Below are positions 15,020-24,718 of a stretch of DNA of 64,000 nucleotides, piece by piece. A program made the translations under genes and the position numbers. The first letter of the stretch is position 1. Each line of letters begins with the position of its first letter. The notes under the pieces are model-generated. The model was given only the letters and a program-made list of their open reading frames with translations. It did not search any database and had not been told where the DNA came from. The stretch covers positions 6,448,001 to 6,512,000 of the forward strand of contig NZ_SHKK01000001.1 in NCBI RefSeq assembly GCF_004217135.1, in the 5' to 3' direction. The DNA is from Micromonospora violae (GTDB taxonomy: Bacteria; Actinomycetota; Actinomycetes; Mycobacteriales; Micromonosporaceae).

Positions 15020-16093
15020 ATGGTCGCAACTATCCGGTACGAGGACATCGTCAAGGTCCCGAAGGCGCTGCTGCATGACCACCTCGACGGCGGGCTGCGG
15101 CCGGCGACGATCGTCGACCTGGCCGCCGAGGTGGGTCACGAACTACCCACCACCGACCCCGAGGCGCTCGGACGCTGGTTCGCGGACGCGGCGGACTCCG
15201 GCTCCCTGGAGCGCTACCTCGAAACGTTCGCGCACACGGTGGCGGTCATGCAGACCGCGCCCGCGCTGCGTCGGGTGGCCCGCGAGTGCGCCCTGGACCT
15301 GGCCGCCGACGGGGTGGTCTACGCGGAGGTGCGCTTCGCCCCGGAGCAGCACCTGGAACGGGACCTGAGCCTGGACGAGGTGGTCGAGGCGGTGCTGGCC
15401 GGGTTCGCCGAGGGCACCGCCCAGGCGGTCGAGGCGGGCCTGACCATCCGGGTGGGCACCCTGCTCACCGCGATGCGGCACGCCGCCCGTTCCCAGGAGA
15501 TCGCCGAGCTGGCCGTGCGGCACCGGGACGCCGGGGTGGTCGGCTTCGACATCGCCGGCGCCGAGGCGGGTTTCCCGCCCACCCGGCACCTGGACGCCTT
15601 CGAGTACCTCCAGCGGGAGAACTTCCACTTCACCATCCACGCCGGCGAGGCGTTCGGGCTGCCGTCGATCTGGCAGGCGATCCAGTGGTGTGGAGCGGAC
15701 CGGCTCGGCCACGGGGTGCGGATCGTCGACGACATCGGCGCCGACGGCTCGCTCGGCCGGCTGGCCGCGTACGTCCGGGACAAGCGGATCCCGCTGGAGC
15801 TGTGCCCCTCGTCGAACGTGCAGACCGGCGCGGTGGCCTCGATCGCGGACCACCCGATCGGTCTGCTGCGGGACCTGCGCTTCCGGGTGACCGTCAACAC
15901 CGACAACCGGTTGATGAGCGGCACCTCGATGTCGCGGGAGATGTCGCTGCTGGTGGAGACGTTCGGCTACGGCTGGAAAGAGTTGCAGTGGTTCACCATC
16001 AACGCGATGAAGAGCGCCTTCATCCCGTTCGACGAGCGGCTGCGGATCATCGATGAGGTGATCAAGCCGGCGTACGCGAAGTTGCTGGCCTGA
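15020..16093 (+). CDS. add: Adenosine deaminase
   Basis: 357 residues. Converts adenosine/deoxyadenosine to (deoxy)inosine in purine salvage. Metal and catalytic residues of the amidohydrolase fold are in place: HDHLDG (residues 19-24), HAGEAFG with the general acid Glu, [15 protein letters not shown] and the final [10 protein letters not shown]. Ends with the helix [13 protein letters not shown] typical of actinobacterial Add. The start ATG 15020 is 45 bases after the PPOX gene; there is no clear operon partner but it belongs functionally with the BMP importer, Cdd and DeoA. Convergent with the uridine-kinase-like gene, 2 bases apart. Confidence 0.95.
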   Translation: MVATIRYEDIVKVPKALLHDHLDGGLRPATIVDLAAEVGHELPTTDPEALGRWFADAADSGSLERYLETFAHTVAVMQTAPALRRVARECALDLAADGVVYAEVRFAPEQHLERDLSLDEVVEAVLAGFAEGTAQAVEAGLTIRVGTLLTAMRHAARSQEIAELAVRHRDAGVVGFDIAGAEAGFPPTRHLDAFEYLQRENFHFTIHAGEAFGLPSIWQAIQWCGADRLGHGVRIVDDIGADGSLGRLAAYVRDKRIPLELCPSSNVQTGAVASIADHPIGLLRDLRFRVTVNTDNRLMSGTSMSREMSLLVETFGYGWKELQWFTINAMKSAFIPFDERLRIIDEVIKPAYAKLLA

Positions 16094-16095
16094 GC

Positions 16096-16698
16096 TCAGC
16101 GGTGGGGGTGGCCGGCGAGCAGGCCGGCCACCCGGTGCAGCACCTCCCGGGCTCGGGCCGCCTCCGCGCCCAGGCCCATCTGCCGACGCAGCACCGCGGG
16201 CTCGGCCCGTAGGAGCGCCACCCCGCGGCGAATCAACACCCGGGGCGCTTTGCGCTGTTCGGAAAGGTCACGGGCGAGTCGGCGCAGGAAGGTCGCCCCG
16301 CGCGGGCGGCGCAGCGCGTACGCCCCGGCGAGCAGGCCAAGTCGTCGGCACTCCTCGACGATCTCGGCCGCGAAGATCCCTTCGGCCACGAAAAGTGGCG
16401 ATCCGGCGACATCAAATGGCCGGGTGGTCACCCGTCGATCGGCACCGATCGCATAAACCGGCACATCGGCCCGACCCTCGCGGGCAAGTCGGGCAATAAT
16501 TTCCACCGCACCGGGGGCGTCCCAGGACTGCGGCGATTCCCAATCCACCTGGCCGTTTCGTCTCGGCAACGTAGGGTCATCGCCGTCTTTGTAGAAGTCG
16601 TCCAAGCAGAGCACCGGCAAGCCGGTTTGCTGCGCTATGTACGACTTTCCGGACCCTGACGGGCCGGCCAGTAGGACCACTCGGTGCGGATGTTCCAT
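16096..16698 (-). CDS. Uridine kinase-like P-loop protein
   Basis: 200 residues. Walker A GPSGSGKS at about 13-20 and the nucleoside-kinase pattern LDDFYKDGDDPTLP, then DWESPQSWD and a switch-like FVAEGIFA, as in uridine/cytidine kinase and PRK superfamily members. Would phosphorylate uridine/cytidine to UMP/CMP, which fits the salvage genes around it. The lid region is Arg-rich (RRPRGATFLRRLARD). Shorter at the C-terminus than E. coli Udk (213 residues), as usual in actinomycetes. Sits head-to-head with the conservon. Confidence 0.82.
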   Translation of the reverse strand: MEHPHRVVLLAGPSGSGKSYIAQQTGLPVLCLDDFYKDGDDPTLPRRNGQVDWESPQSWDAPGAVEIIARLAREGRADVPVYAIGADRRVTTRPFDVAGSPLFVAEGIFAAEIVEECRRLGLLAGAYALRRPRGATFLRRLARDLSEQRKAPRVLIRRGVALLRAEPAVLRRQMGLGAEAARAREVLHRVAGLLAGHPHR

Positions 16699-16891
16699 TA
16701 CCTTCAGTTACTCCGGCCAGACAGACTGCTATCAAATCGTATCAACATCTCATCACACCTTCGGTCGGGGACAACCTGGGCTTTCTTCTTGTCGAGCGGC
16801 GTGATGGAATCTCGGGGGTCCGACCCGCCGGGTCGGTCGCTGGGCGTTGCCCGGGGCAACGCGTTGAAGCTGTAATCGCGAGGGCGGTGTT
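16699..16891. promoter_or_regulatory. Divergent promoter region, uridine kinase / conservon
   Basis: 193 bases between divergent genes, with a markedly A/T-richer patch at 16725-16760 (TATCAAATCGTATCAACATC), unlike the rest of the window. That patch could provide -10/-35 elements for the leftward gene. AGGGCGG at 16881-16887 is the ribosome site for the conservon kinase. No clear operator dyad seen. Confidence 0.45.
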
Positions 16892-19800
16892 GTGAGCAAA
16901 CGGCCAAAGATGGCGGGCTCCCTCCTGTCGCGGCTGCGCCGGCCGGCCAGCCGGCTCGGGGACATGCCGATCTGGTCCAAGCTCGGTCTCATCATGATCG
17001 TGCCGACCATCGCCACGGTCGTGGTGGGCACCAGTGGTCTCGTCGACCACGTGGAGACGCTCAACAATGCCAACCGGGCGGGCGACCTGGCGAATCTGTC
17101 GAGCTACTCGGGTGACCTGGTCGACAGCCTGCAGGACGAGCGGACCGCCGCCGTGCTGATGTTGGGCGCGGACGGGACGCAGCCGACAGCGCAGTACCAG
17201 GAGGCGTACAACCGGGTGAATTCCCGGGTGGACCAGGACGCGATCCCGTACCGGAAGCAGCGGGCCGAGATCGAGGATCTGCCGAGCAGCCTCGAGAGTC
17301 TGCTCGACAGCATCGACCAGAACCTGCAGGACCTGTCGGGCGTCCGCAGCCAGGTGTTCAACGGGAAGCTCGCGCTCACCGACTCCGTGCGGGCGTACGA
17401 CGGTCTGATCGACGACCTGCTCGCCATCCGCGACTCGTCCACGCAGCTCGCCGGTGACAACCAGCTGAGCGACCGGATGCGGGCCGCCGCGGCGGTCGCC
17501 CGGGAGAAGGAGTTCCTCTCCGGCCGTCGGGTCGTGGTCCACCGCGCGCTGGGCGTCAAGGGCGGAAAGCTCATGAACCCGACGCTGCGCAGGGACTACA
17601 TCGCCAGCGACACCGGCCAGATCCAGGCTGTGCAGAGCTTCAAGGCCGTGGCGACCCCGGAGGACGCGAAGTTCCACGACCAGACGATCGCGGGCGGCGA
17701 CCTCCGGCAGGCAAAGAACTACACCGGCTGGATCGACGGCAACACCACCGGCGACATGCGCGGTGCGCCGTTCGGCCCGGACCAGTGGGAAGCCGCCATG
17801 ACGGCCAACGCCAAGCTGATCCGCACCGTCGAGACGAAGCTCGACCGCGAAGTGGTGAGCCAGGCCGACAGCATCCGCTCGGACGTCCAGCGCCAGGTAT
17901 TCCTGGAGACCGGCCTGCTGCTCAGCATGCTGCTCCTGGCCATTCTCTTCGCGTACATGGTCGCCCGCTCGATGGCCCGATCCCTTCGCGAGCTGCGGCA
18001 GGGCGCGCTCTCCGTCGCCCAGTACGGCCTGCCGCAGGCGGTGGCCCGCCTGCGTGACCCGCAGGTCGTCGGGCAGCTCTCCCCGGTGCAGCTGGCCAAC
18101 CAGATCGCCGAGCCGCTCCCGGTGCGCACCAAGGACGAGTTCGGCCAGGTGACCGAGGCGTTCAACGCCGTCCACCTGGAAGCCGTCCGGACGGCGGCCG
18201 AGCAGGCGGCGCTGCGCGCCTCCGTCGCGACCATGTTCGTCAACCTGGCCCGCCGTTCACAGATCCTGGTCGACCGTCTCATCGGTCACCTCGACCGGTT
18301 GGAGCGCGGCGAGGAGGACCCGGACCGGCTGGCCGAGCTGTTCCAGCTCGACCACCTGGCGACCCGGATGCGCCGTAACGACGAGAACCTGCTGGTGCTC
18401 GCCGGTGCCGACTCCACCCGTGTGCAGCGCGAGCCGGCCGCTCTCATCGACGTGCTCCGCGCCGCGCAGTCCGAGGTCGAGCACTACACCCGGATCGAGT
18501 TCGGTGTCATCGACCGGGACATCGAGGTCGCCGCGCATGCGGTCAACGACCTGGTGCACCTCGTCGCGGAGCTGTTCGACAACGCCACCGCGTTCTCCCC
18601 GCCCGACTCGCAGGTCATGGTCGAGGCTCGCCGGGTCGGCGACCGCGCCTCGCTGTACGTGGAGGACCGCGGCATCGGCATCAGCGCCGACCAGTTGCAG
18701 GACCTCAACGAGCGGCTCGCCACGCCGCCGCAGGTGGACGTGGCCGTGTCCCGGATGATGGGCCTGGTCGTGGTCGCCCGGCTGGCGTCCCGGCACGGTG
18801 TCCGGGTCGAGCTGCGCCCCGGCAACGACCGCGGCACGGTCGCCGACGTGACTCTTCCCACGTCGGTGCTGGTGCCTCGGGCGCTCTCCGGTCGGGTTCA
18901 GCAGTCGCCGGCGCTGCCGGCGGCCGGCGCTCCCCAGTTCGGTGGGCCGCAGTCCGGTGCTCCGCAGGTCGGTGGGTCCGCGCCCGCCTTCGGTGCGCTG
19001 CCTGCGCTGGGCAACGGCCCGCGCCCGAGCGAGTCGGGCAACCAGGTCACCCTGGGCGGTCGTCCGTTCGAGCCCGCCTCGCGCAACGGCGCCGGCACCC
19101 CCGCCAACGGCGGTTCGTACCGCTCGATGCCGGCCTGGTCCGATCTGACCGGCGCGGCCGGCACGAACGGCGGCGACGGGTTCACCCCCCGGTCGGCCAA
19201 CGGCCAGGGGACCGACCCGCTGCCGCAGCGCCGGGCCGGGGACGACACCCCGACCACCGGCCAGCAGCAGTCGATTCCGCGCCAGCTGCCGAGCAGCCCC
19301 GAGGCGCACCCGTACTCGGCGCCGCCGGTCTCCGCGCAGCCCTACTCCGGCGCGCCGGTCTCCGCCGCTCCGGCCTCGGGGCAGCCCTACTCCGGGCAGC
19401 CGTACTCGGGCGCGCCGTACGGCGGTGCGCCGGTCTCCGCCGCTCCGGCCTCCGGGCAGCCGTACGCCGGTCCGCCGGTGTCGGCGTCGCCGGTCTCGGC
19501 GTCGCCAGCGTCCGGGCAGCCGTACTCGGCTCAGCCGTACTCGGCGCCGCCCGCCACCGCCCAGTCGTTCAGCGGGTTCGAGCCGCGATCGGCCCCGCCC
19601 GCGCAGGCAGCCAGCGCCCCGGCACCGCCGGCCTGGCCGCCAGTGCCAGGTGGCGACCGGGACACGGCCACCCCGCCGGTCCCCGAGCGGCTCGCCGCCG
19701 CGCTGGACATGACGACCGAACTGCCGCGTGTGCCGCGACCCGGCGAGCAGCCGGCCGCAGCCCAGCCGCCGGCTCCGGCACCGCAGCCGGCTCCGGCTCC

Positions 19801-20506
19801 GGCCCCGCAGACCCGGCCGGCACCGCAGCAGCCGCAGGCGCAGAACCGTCAGCGGTACGCGGACGAGACGATGGAGCTACCGATCTTCCGGGAGCTCGAG
19901 TCGGCCTGGTTCCGTACCCGCCGCCCGGGCTCGGAGGAGACGGCCAGCGGCCAGCCGGCGACGAACGGCGACTCCGCGACCCAGCAGTTCGCCACGGTCG
20001 ACGCCACCGGTCGGGCAGTCCACAAGACACCACCCGGGACGACAGGTAACACACCGATGGCAGACACTCCGACGGTCGGAGGGGCGCCGCGGGACAACGG
20101 CTCCACAGCGAGTGAGGGCGCCCACCCCGGTCTCGCCGAGAGCCTGCCGAACCGCCGGCCTCAACCGCAGAGCAACGGCTGGCAGACCGCTGCCGACGAC
20201 GGCTGGCGGGCTGCCTCCGCGGCGGCCGGCGCGGTGCCGGTGAGCGAGACCACCACCACCGGCCTGCCGAAACGTAAGCCGATGGCGCAGCTGGTGCCCG
20301 GCGCGGTGGAGAAGCCCACCACCTCGGTCCAGCGGCGCTCCCCGGAGGCGGTTCGTGGCCTGCTCTCCGCCTACCATCGGGGCGTGCAGCGAGGGCGTAG
20401 CACCTCGGACAACCCGACCAGCCCGGAGGCGACTCCGGGAGGGCAATCCTCGCAGTCTGGCTCAGGCCCGGTGGCCGGGAGCGGGCAGAAGGAGCAAGAA
20501 GGATGA
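16892..20506 (+). CDS. Conservon sensor kinase with nitrate/sulfonate-sensing domain (CvnA type)
   Basis: 1204 residues. Order: cytoplasmic N-terminus, helix about 28-50, extracellular NIT-type helical sensor (about 52-330), helix about 336-358, HAMP-like linker, the DHp-like segment [21 protein letters not shown]...[18 protein letters not shown] (about 448-505), and a HATPase_c domain with N-box [15 protein letters not shown] near 555, VEDRGIGIS near 590 and the G2 box [14 protein letters not shown]. There is no H-E/D-x-P phospho-acceptor; the family is atypical. A Pro/Gly/Ser-rich stretch (about 660-1010) with Q-P-Y-S-G repeats leads to a conserved tail with LESAWF and [14 protein letters not shown]. 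Its stop overlaps the next start (ATGA), giving the operon kinase-roadblock-DUF742-GTPase. Confidence 0.92.
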   Translation: MSKRPKMAGSLLSRLRRPASRLGDMPIWSKLGLIMIVPTIATVVVGTSGLVDHVETLNNANRAGDLANLSSYSGDLVDSLQDERTAAVLMLGADGTQPTAQYQEAYNRVNSRVDQDAIPYRKQRAEIEDLPSSLESLLDSIDQNLQDLSGVRSQVFNGKLALTDSVRAYDGLIDDLLAIRDSSTQLAGDNQLSDRMRAAAAVAREKEFLSGRRVVVHRALGVKGGKLMNPTLRRDYIASDTGQIQAVQSFKAVATPEDAKFHDQTIAGGDLRQAKNYTGWIDGNTTGDMRGAPFGPDQWEAAMTANAKLIRTVETKLDREVVSQADSIRSDVQRQVFLETGLLLSMLLLAILFAYMVARSMARSLRELRQGALSVAQYGLPQAVARLRDPQVVGQLSPVQLANQIAEPLPVRTKDEFGQVTEAFNAVHLEAVRTAAEQAALRASVATMFVNLARRSQILVDRLIGHLDRLERGEEDPDRLAELFQLDHLATRMRRNDENLLVLAGADSTRVQREPAALIDVLRAAQSEVEHYTRIEFGVIDRDIEVAAHAVNDLVHLVAELFDNATAFSPPDSQVMVEARRVGDRASLYVEDRGIGISADQLQDLNERLATPPQVDVAVSRMMGLVVVARLASRHGVRVELRPGNDRGTVADVTLPTSVLVPRALSGRVQQSPALPAAGAPQFGGPQSGAPQVGGSAPAFGALPALGNGPRPSESGNQVTLGGRPFEPASRNGAGTPANGGSYRSMPAWSDLTGAAGTNGGDGFTPRSANGQGTDPLPQRRAGDDTPTTGQQQSIPRQLPSSPEAHPYSAPPVSAQPYSGAPVSAAPASGQPYSGQPYSGAPYGGAPVSAAPASGQPYAGPPVSASPVSASPASGQPYSAQPYSAPPATAQSFSGFEPRSAPPAQAASAPAPPAWPPVPGGDRDTATPPVPERLAAALDMTTELPRVPRPGEQPAAAQPPAPAPQPAPAPAPQTRPAPQQPQAQNRQRYADETMELPIFRELESAWFRTRRPGSEETASGQPATNGDSATQQFATVDATGRAVHKTPPGTTGNTPMADTPTVGGAPRDNGSTASEGAHPGLAESLPNRRPQPQSNGWQTAADDGWRAASAAAGAVPVSETTTTGLPKRKPMAQLVPGAVEKPTTSVQRRSPEAVRGLLSAYHRGVQRGRSTSDNPTSPEATPGGQSSQSGSGPVAGSGQKEQEG

Positions 20507-20907
20507 CAACCTCGCAGGATCTTGGTTGGCTACTGGCCAACTTCGCCGACCGGGTGCCCGGCGTCGCGCATGCGGTCGCCGTCTCCGCGGACGGCCTACT
20601 CCTCGCGTCGTCACGGGATCTGCCGCGTGACCGGGCAGACCAGCTCGCCGCGATCTCGTCGGGTCTGGTCAGTTTGACCCAGGGGGCAGCACGCTGCTTC
20701 GAGGGAGGCGCGGTGTTGCAGACCGTCGTGGAGATGGACAATGGCTTCCTGTTCCTGATGTCCATCTCGGACGGCTCGTCCTTCGCCGTGCTGGCGGCCC
20801 GCAGCTCCGACGTAGGCCAGGTTGGCTACGAGATGGCGCTGCTGGTCGACCGGGTGGGCGACGCGCTGACCCCGCAGCCGCGTGCGGCTGCGGGCATGCT
20901 GGGCTGA
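20503..20907 (+). CDS. Roadblock/LC7 domain protein (CvnB type)
   Basis: 134 residues. A profilin-like roadblock/LC7 fold: [25 protein letters not shown] at the start and [17 protein letters not shown] in the middle helix. In conservons this protein is thought to act as a regulator (GAP-like) of the CvnD GTPase and to associate with the kinase. Overlaps the kinase gene by 4 bases. C-terminus ends with a short Ala-rich tail. Confidence 0.93.
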   Translation: MTTSQDLGWLLANFADRVPGVAHAVAVSADGLLLASSRDLPRDRADQLAAISSGLVSLTQGAARCFEGGAVLQTVVEMDNGFLFLMSISDGSSFAVLAARSSDVGQVGYEMALLVDRVGDALTPQPRAAAGMLG

Positions 20908-21006
20908 CACCCTTGCCGATCGTGAGGTCGGCACGACTGCAACAACGACAACGACGGGTTTCACCGGTGGGAGCCGGTAACGGGTGCGAGGGAGGTGAGC
21001 GGCGAG

Positions 21007-21384
21007 ATGGCCGATCGTGACGAACCAACCGGGGCGTTGGTCCGTCCATACGCCGTGACCCGTGGTCGCACCCGTCCCCGGCTCGACATCGCGCTGGAGG
21101 CGCTCGTCGAGACGACGGTGCGCGGCCGGGCCGCTGCCAATGGCAACGGCGGCCAGGGCCGCGAACACCAGTACATCGCCGCGCTGTGTGACGGACGCGT
21201 GCAATCGCTCGCAGAGATCGCGGCGCGGATGCAGCTCCCGCTTGGTGTGGCCCGGGTGCTCATCGCCGACATGGCGACGGACGGCCTGGTCGCGGTCCAC
21301 GAGCCGACCATTTTGGACGACTCCGACGACGCGGTGGGCACTGAACTGCTGGAGAGGGTGCTGAGTGGACTTCGCAGGCTCTGA
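21007..21384 (+). CDS. DUF742 protein (CvnC type)
   Basis: 125 residues from ATG 21007; GTG 20995 overlaps the Shine-Dalgarno GGAGG (20991-20995) and was rejected. The DUF742 pattern is complete: LVRPYAVTRGRTRPR, the AIETTV-like LEALVETTV, then a winged-helix-like segment with CDGRVQSLAEIAARMQLPLGVARVLIADMATDGLVAVH. It ends LLERVLSGLRRL as in other conservon members. Suspected adaptor between sensor kinase and GTPase, possibly DNA-binding. The next gene starts inside its last seven codons. Confidence 0.92.
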   Translation: MADRDEPTGALVRPYAVTRGRTRPRLDIALEALVETTVRGRAAANGNGGQGREHQYIAALCDGRVQSLAEIAARMQLPLGVARVLIADMATDGLVAVHEPTILDDSDDAVGTELLERVLSGLRRL

Positions 21385-21979
21385 CATGTCGCACCGCCCG
21401 CCGAGCCCGAGCGGCCGCGTGACGTCGGCGAAGATCGTTATCGCCGGTGGATTCGGCGTCGGTAAGACGACGCTGGTCGGCTCGGTCTCGGAGATCACGC
21501 CGCTGACCACCGAGGCCATCATGACCTCCGCTGGCGTGGGCGTCGACGACACCCGGCAGGTGCCGGGCAAGACGACGACCACGGTGGCCATGGACTTCGG
21601 CCGGATCTCGATCGACCGTGACCTGATCCTGTACCTCTTCGGTACGCCGGGTCAGACCCGTTTCTGGTTCATGTGGGACGAACTGGTGCGGGGTGCGATC
21701 GGTGCGGTCGTGCTGGTGGACACCCGCCGGCTGGCCGACTGCTTCGCGGCGATCGACTTCTTCGAGCACCGACGCCTGCCGTACCTGGTGGCGATCAACT
21801 GCTTCGACGGAATGCAGTACCACGACCCGCAGGATGTCCGGGACGCCTTGGCGATCTCGAGCGACGTGCCGGTGGTGGCCTGCGCCGCCCGTAACCGGGA
21901 GTCGACGAAGCACGTGCTGATCTCGCTGGTCGAGTACGTGCTGACCATGCGCCGTACGCGCGCCGTCGCCCCGGCCTGA
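21365..21979 (+). CDS. Conservon small GTPase (CvnD type)
   Basis: 204 residues from GTG 21365, overlapping CvnC by 20 bases, with GGAGAGG 5-6 bases upstream; the resulting N-terminus MDFAGS matches family members better than the internal ATG at 21386. G-motifs: P-loop GGFGVGKTTLVG, the DxxG-like LFGTPGQ (Gln in the switch position), and AINCFDG in place of N/TKxD, as in the MglA/Cvn-type group. Works with the roadblock protein as a nucleotide-dependent switch at the membrane, relaying signals from the kinase to development or secondary metabolism in streptomycetes. Transcription ends at a strong bidirectional hairpin. Confidence 0.93.
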   Translation: MDFAGSDMSHRPPSPSGRVTSAKIVIAGGFGVGKTTLVGSVSEITPLTTEAIMTSAGVGVDDTRQVPGKTTTTVAMDFGRISIDRDLILYLFGTPGQTRFWFMWDELVRGAIGAVVLVDTRRLADCFAAIDFFEHRRLPYLVAINCFDGMQYHDPQDVRDALAISSDVPVVACAARNRESTKHVLISLVEYVLTMRRTRAVAPA

Positions 21980-22175
21980 TCGCTGGCGCTGCACGCCCCG
22001 GTGGTGGCTCCGGCCGCCACCGGGCGTAGCACCCTGCCCGCTGCACCACCGGGCGTCTGTGCGCCCGCCACGCCGCCTCCTGGGACGATCGTGGAAGCTG
22101 TCGACCCCCGCACCCGGGGCCGTGGCTCCTCGGCATCGTCGAGGAGGCGGCGTAACCGTGTCCGGGGTCCATCGT

Positions 22176-22225
22176 CATACGTGGGAGCGCCCCCAGTCAG
22201 CTGACTGAGGGCGCTCCCACGTATG
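22176..22225. terminator. Bidirectional terminator hairpin
   Basis: A 50-base palindrome with arms running from CATACGTGGGAGCGCCC to GGGCGCTCCCACGTATG; 24 of 25 pairs form with essentially no loop (centre CAGTCAGCTGACTG). It lies between the convergent conservon operon and the 806-residue protein gene, so it probably stops both. The rest of 21980-22234 shows nothing coding. Confidence 0.85.
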
Positions 22226-22234
22226 TGCCAAGGA

Positions 22235-24655
22235 TCAGGACTGGTAGCCCGCCGAACGGTACTCGTACTCCCGGTCGTCGTCGCGGTCTCCGTGGTCACG
22301 GCTGAAGTCCCAACCGCCGGCCGCCTCGCGGCCGGGCCGACCGCCCACCGCGAAACCGCCGATCTCCTGGCCGCGACGCCAGCCACGGAAGTAGCCGGTG
22401 GTGTTCTCCGCGAGGCTTGCCGCATCACGCACTATCCGCAATGGGCGCTCCTCGCGCAGCGGGGAACCCGGCACCAGGTTGGCCTGCGGCACCCGCTTCG
22501 GCAGACCGGCGTTGGTCTCGGCGCCCACCGCCGGGCGGGCGGCCTGCTCCGCGGCCTGCCAGCCGGTGTCGGCAGTGGTCGACCAGTCCAGGTCGGACTC
22601 CTCGGCGTGCCCGACGAACCAGGCCGACTTGGCCTGCGCGAAGATCAGCAAATCGCCGTCGCCCTCGTCAGCGACCGGCGGAGGCCGGTGCTCCATCGGC
22701 GGAGGCCGGTGCTCGACCGGGGGTGGCGGCCGGTGCTCGGCGGCACGCTCGGTGCGGGCGGGCGGCCGACCGTTGCGAGCGGCCTGCTCGCGGTCGACCA
22801 GGCGCAGCGGTGGCGTCTCCAGGTGCTGGTCCGCAGGAGGGTTGAGCCCCTCGCGCAGCGCCCGGTCGGCCAGCGGCGGCGGCTCGACCAGCCGCAGCAT
22901 CGGGGGTTCCGGTGGCAGGTCGTCCGCCAACCAGGGCGGGGTGACCCGACCGTCGGCCCGACCCGGGTCGGTGGGGGCGTCGACACCGCGGCTGCCGCCG
23001 TACGAGTAGGCCACCGGGTTGTCCGGTGAGCTGTCGGCCGGGTCCTCCGGGTTGTTGACCAGCGGCCAGTTGGCACGCGAGCCGGGTGGTGCGGACTCCT
23101 GCCCGGGCCGGGGGGTCGGCACCGGAATGCTGAGGTCGGTGGCGCTGAACCCGCCGGTGGGTGGCTCGTCGACCGGGCGTTGCAGATGGCTCGGCCGGGG
23201 CTCGCCGTTGGTCTTGGGCCGGGGCGGAATGACCGTACGCTGCCGTTCGGCGCGCGCGTTGTTGATCGCGGCGGTGGTCAGCGTCGGCCGGAACGGCTCA
23301 CCGGCCTCGGCCGGCGGCACCTGGCCGCGCTGCGCCGGCGCGATCGGGGTGATCCCGGGTGGCGGAGGCGGCGGTGCGGAGACCGGCCGGTTGGTCGGAC
23401 CGTCGATCCGGCTGGAGGCCGGCTCGGTGCGGCTGGGCAGCGTGGACGATGGCGGACCAGCCATCGCCGCCGGAGTCATCGGGGCGGGTGCGACCGGCGG
23501 CGGCGTGACCGGCGCCGGGGCGACCGGCGGCGGCCCGAGCGGGCGGGGCGACGCCAGCGGCGCGTTGCCCGGGAGCGGCTCGGGGCGGCTGCGCCGCCCG
23601 GCGGCGGGTGCCGGCTCGACGGCCGGTGGGGTGGGTCGGACCGACCGCAGGCCGGCGTTGGTGCCGGCGAGGCCGCTCAACCCGGCGTTGGCGCCGGCCA
23701 GGCCGGTCAGCTCACCGACGGAGTCGCCACGGCGGGCAGCGGCGCGGCGGCCGGGTGCCTGGGCCGGCGTGCTGGCCCGGGAGCTGAGCGCGCTGACCAG
23801 CGCCTCACACCCGGCATCGCAGGCCCGTACGGAGGCGACGGCCTGACGGACCGTCTCGGCCACCGCGGACGTGAGAGCCCGGTTGACCGCGGCGCGTCGG
23901 GGTGTCTCGGAGATGGCGACGCGCAGGGCGGTGACCGCCTCGTTGATCTCCTCGGCGTCGGCGACCCCGTCCGCCGCGAGGTGCGCGGCGATGGCGTCCG
24001 CCGCGACCGACACCTCGCGGCCCCGGGCCACGGTGCCGCCGAGCATGCCCGGCTCGGGCAGCGCGTCCAGCACCGCCAGCGAGACCGGCTCGGCCGGGTC
24101 CGGGTAGGCGCGGAGGGCCGCCGGGTAGAGCTCCCGCAGAACCTCCCGCAGCGCCACGGCGGCCGAGTGCCGCCCGCTGGCCAACGCGGCGTGCGCGGAG
24201 AGCACCTGCTTGTAGCCGGCGAGGTCCCGGGGTGCCGGCAGGGTGACGGCGGAGAGCGCCCCCGCCTGCAACGCGCGGGCGAGGCCGACCGCCCGTCGTT
24301 CGGCCGGAGGTGACTGCATCTCCTCAAGGGAGTCGTCATCGGCGAACCGCTCGGCGAAGTCGTCCACCGAGTCGTCGTCGGCGATCGCCAGGGGTCGCCC
24401 GGCCGCGCTCAGCAGCGAGGTGACCGTGTGGTCGTCGCTGTCGGCGGCGATGGCCGCACCGCTCGGCCCGCCCGACCGCTCCACGAGCAGCGCGACGAGC
24501 TGGGCGTAGCCAGCGGCGTCATCGCCGATCTCGCAGACATGCAGCAGACGGCCTGCGTCGTCGACCACAGCGGACGTCAGCGTCGAACCGGCGGAGGCCG
24601 GTCGGTCAGCCGGATCCGCCGAGGCCAGACCGCAGTAAACGCGCACGAGCGCCAC
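22235..24655 (-). CDS. IS110-transposase-like N-terminus fused to conservon-kinase-type C-terminal tail
   Basis: 806 residues, GTG start with GGAGGAGG 8 bases upstream. Residues 1-295 follow the IS110 order by eye: VVDDAGRLLHVCEIGDD (RuvC-like strands), AAGRPLAIADDDS, then AALASGRHSAAVALREVLRELYPAAL, LDALPEPG, and the helical spacer AIAAHLAADGVADAEEINEAV...ACDAGCEALVSAL. The DEDD acidic positions look lost (CGLA for GID; PPAERRAV for KTDAKDAR) and the serine transposase domain is absent. Residues about 320-650 are Pro-rich. About 670-765 match the tail of the conservon kinase: SAWF, WSTTADTGWQAAE, GLPKRVPQANLVPG, GYFRGWRRGQ. There are no terminal repeats. It lies 63 bases downstream of the acidic-protein gene. 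Interpretation: a domesticated, catalytically dead relative that works with the conservon. Confidence 0.72.
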   Translation of the reverse strand: MALVRVYCGLASADPADRPASAGSTLTSAVVDDAGRLLHVCEIGDDAAGYAQLVALLVERSGGPSGAAIAADSDDHTVTSLLSAAGRPLAIADDDSVDDFAERFADDDSLEEMQSPPAERRAVGLARALQAGALSAVTLPAPRDLAGYKQVLSAHAALASGRHSAAVALREVLRELYPAALRAYPDPAEPVSLAVLDALPEPGMLGGTVARGREVSVAADAIAAHLAADGVADAEEINEAVTALRVAISETPRRAAVNRALTSAVAETVRQAVASVRACDAGCEALVSALSSRASTPAQAPGRRAAARRGDSVGELTGLAGANAGLSGLAGTNAGLRSVRPTPPAVEPAPAAGRRSRPEPLPGNAPLASPRPLGPPPVAPAPVTPPPVAPAPMTPAAMAGPPSSTLPSRTEPASSRIDGPTNRPVSAPPPPPPGITPIAPAQRGQVPPAEAGEPFRPTLTTAAINNARAERQRTVIPPRPKTNGEPRPSHLQRPVDEPPTGGFSATDLSIPVPTPRPGQESAPPGSRANWPLVNNPEDPADSSPDNPVAYSYGGSRGVDAPTDPGRADGRVTPPWLADDLPPEPPMLRLVEPPPLADRALREGLNPPADQHLETPPLRLVDREQAARNGRPPARTERAAEHRPPPPVEHRPPPMEHRPPPVADEGDGDLLIFAQAKSAWFVGHAEESDLDWSTTADTGWQAAEQAARPAVGAETNAGLPKRVPQANLVPGSPLREERPLRIVRDAASLAENTTGYFRGWRRGQEIGGFAVGGRPGREAAGGWDFSRDHGDRDDDREYEYRSAGYQS

Positions 24656-24718
24656 GGCGTCGTCCTCCTCCCGGGACAGGTCTTTCCTCTGCCAGCAACT
24701 GATGCTCCCCGGTACGGG

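Noticed and set aside
19310..19560. CRISPR-like tandem repeats
   Set aside because: They are in-frame [10 protein letters not shown] codon repeats within the kinase gene, with no unique spacers.
22235..24655. Active insertion sequence
   Set aside because: No terminal repeats, no serine transposase domain, acidic catalytic positions missing, and a long Pro-rich host-type tail.
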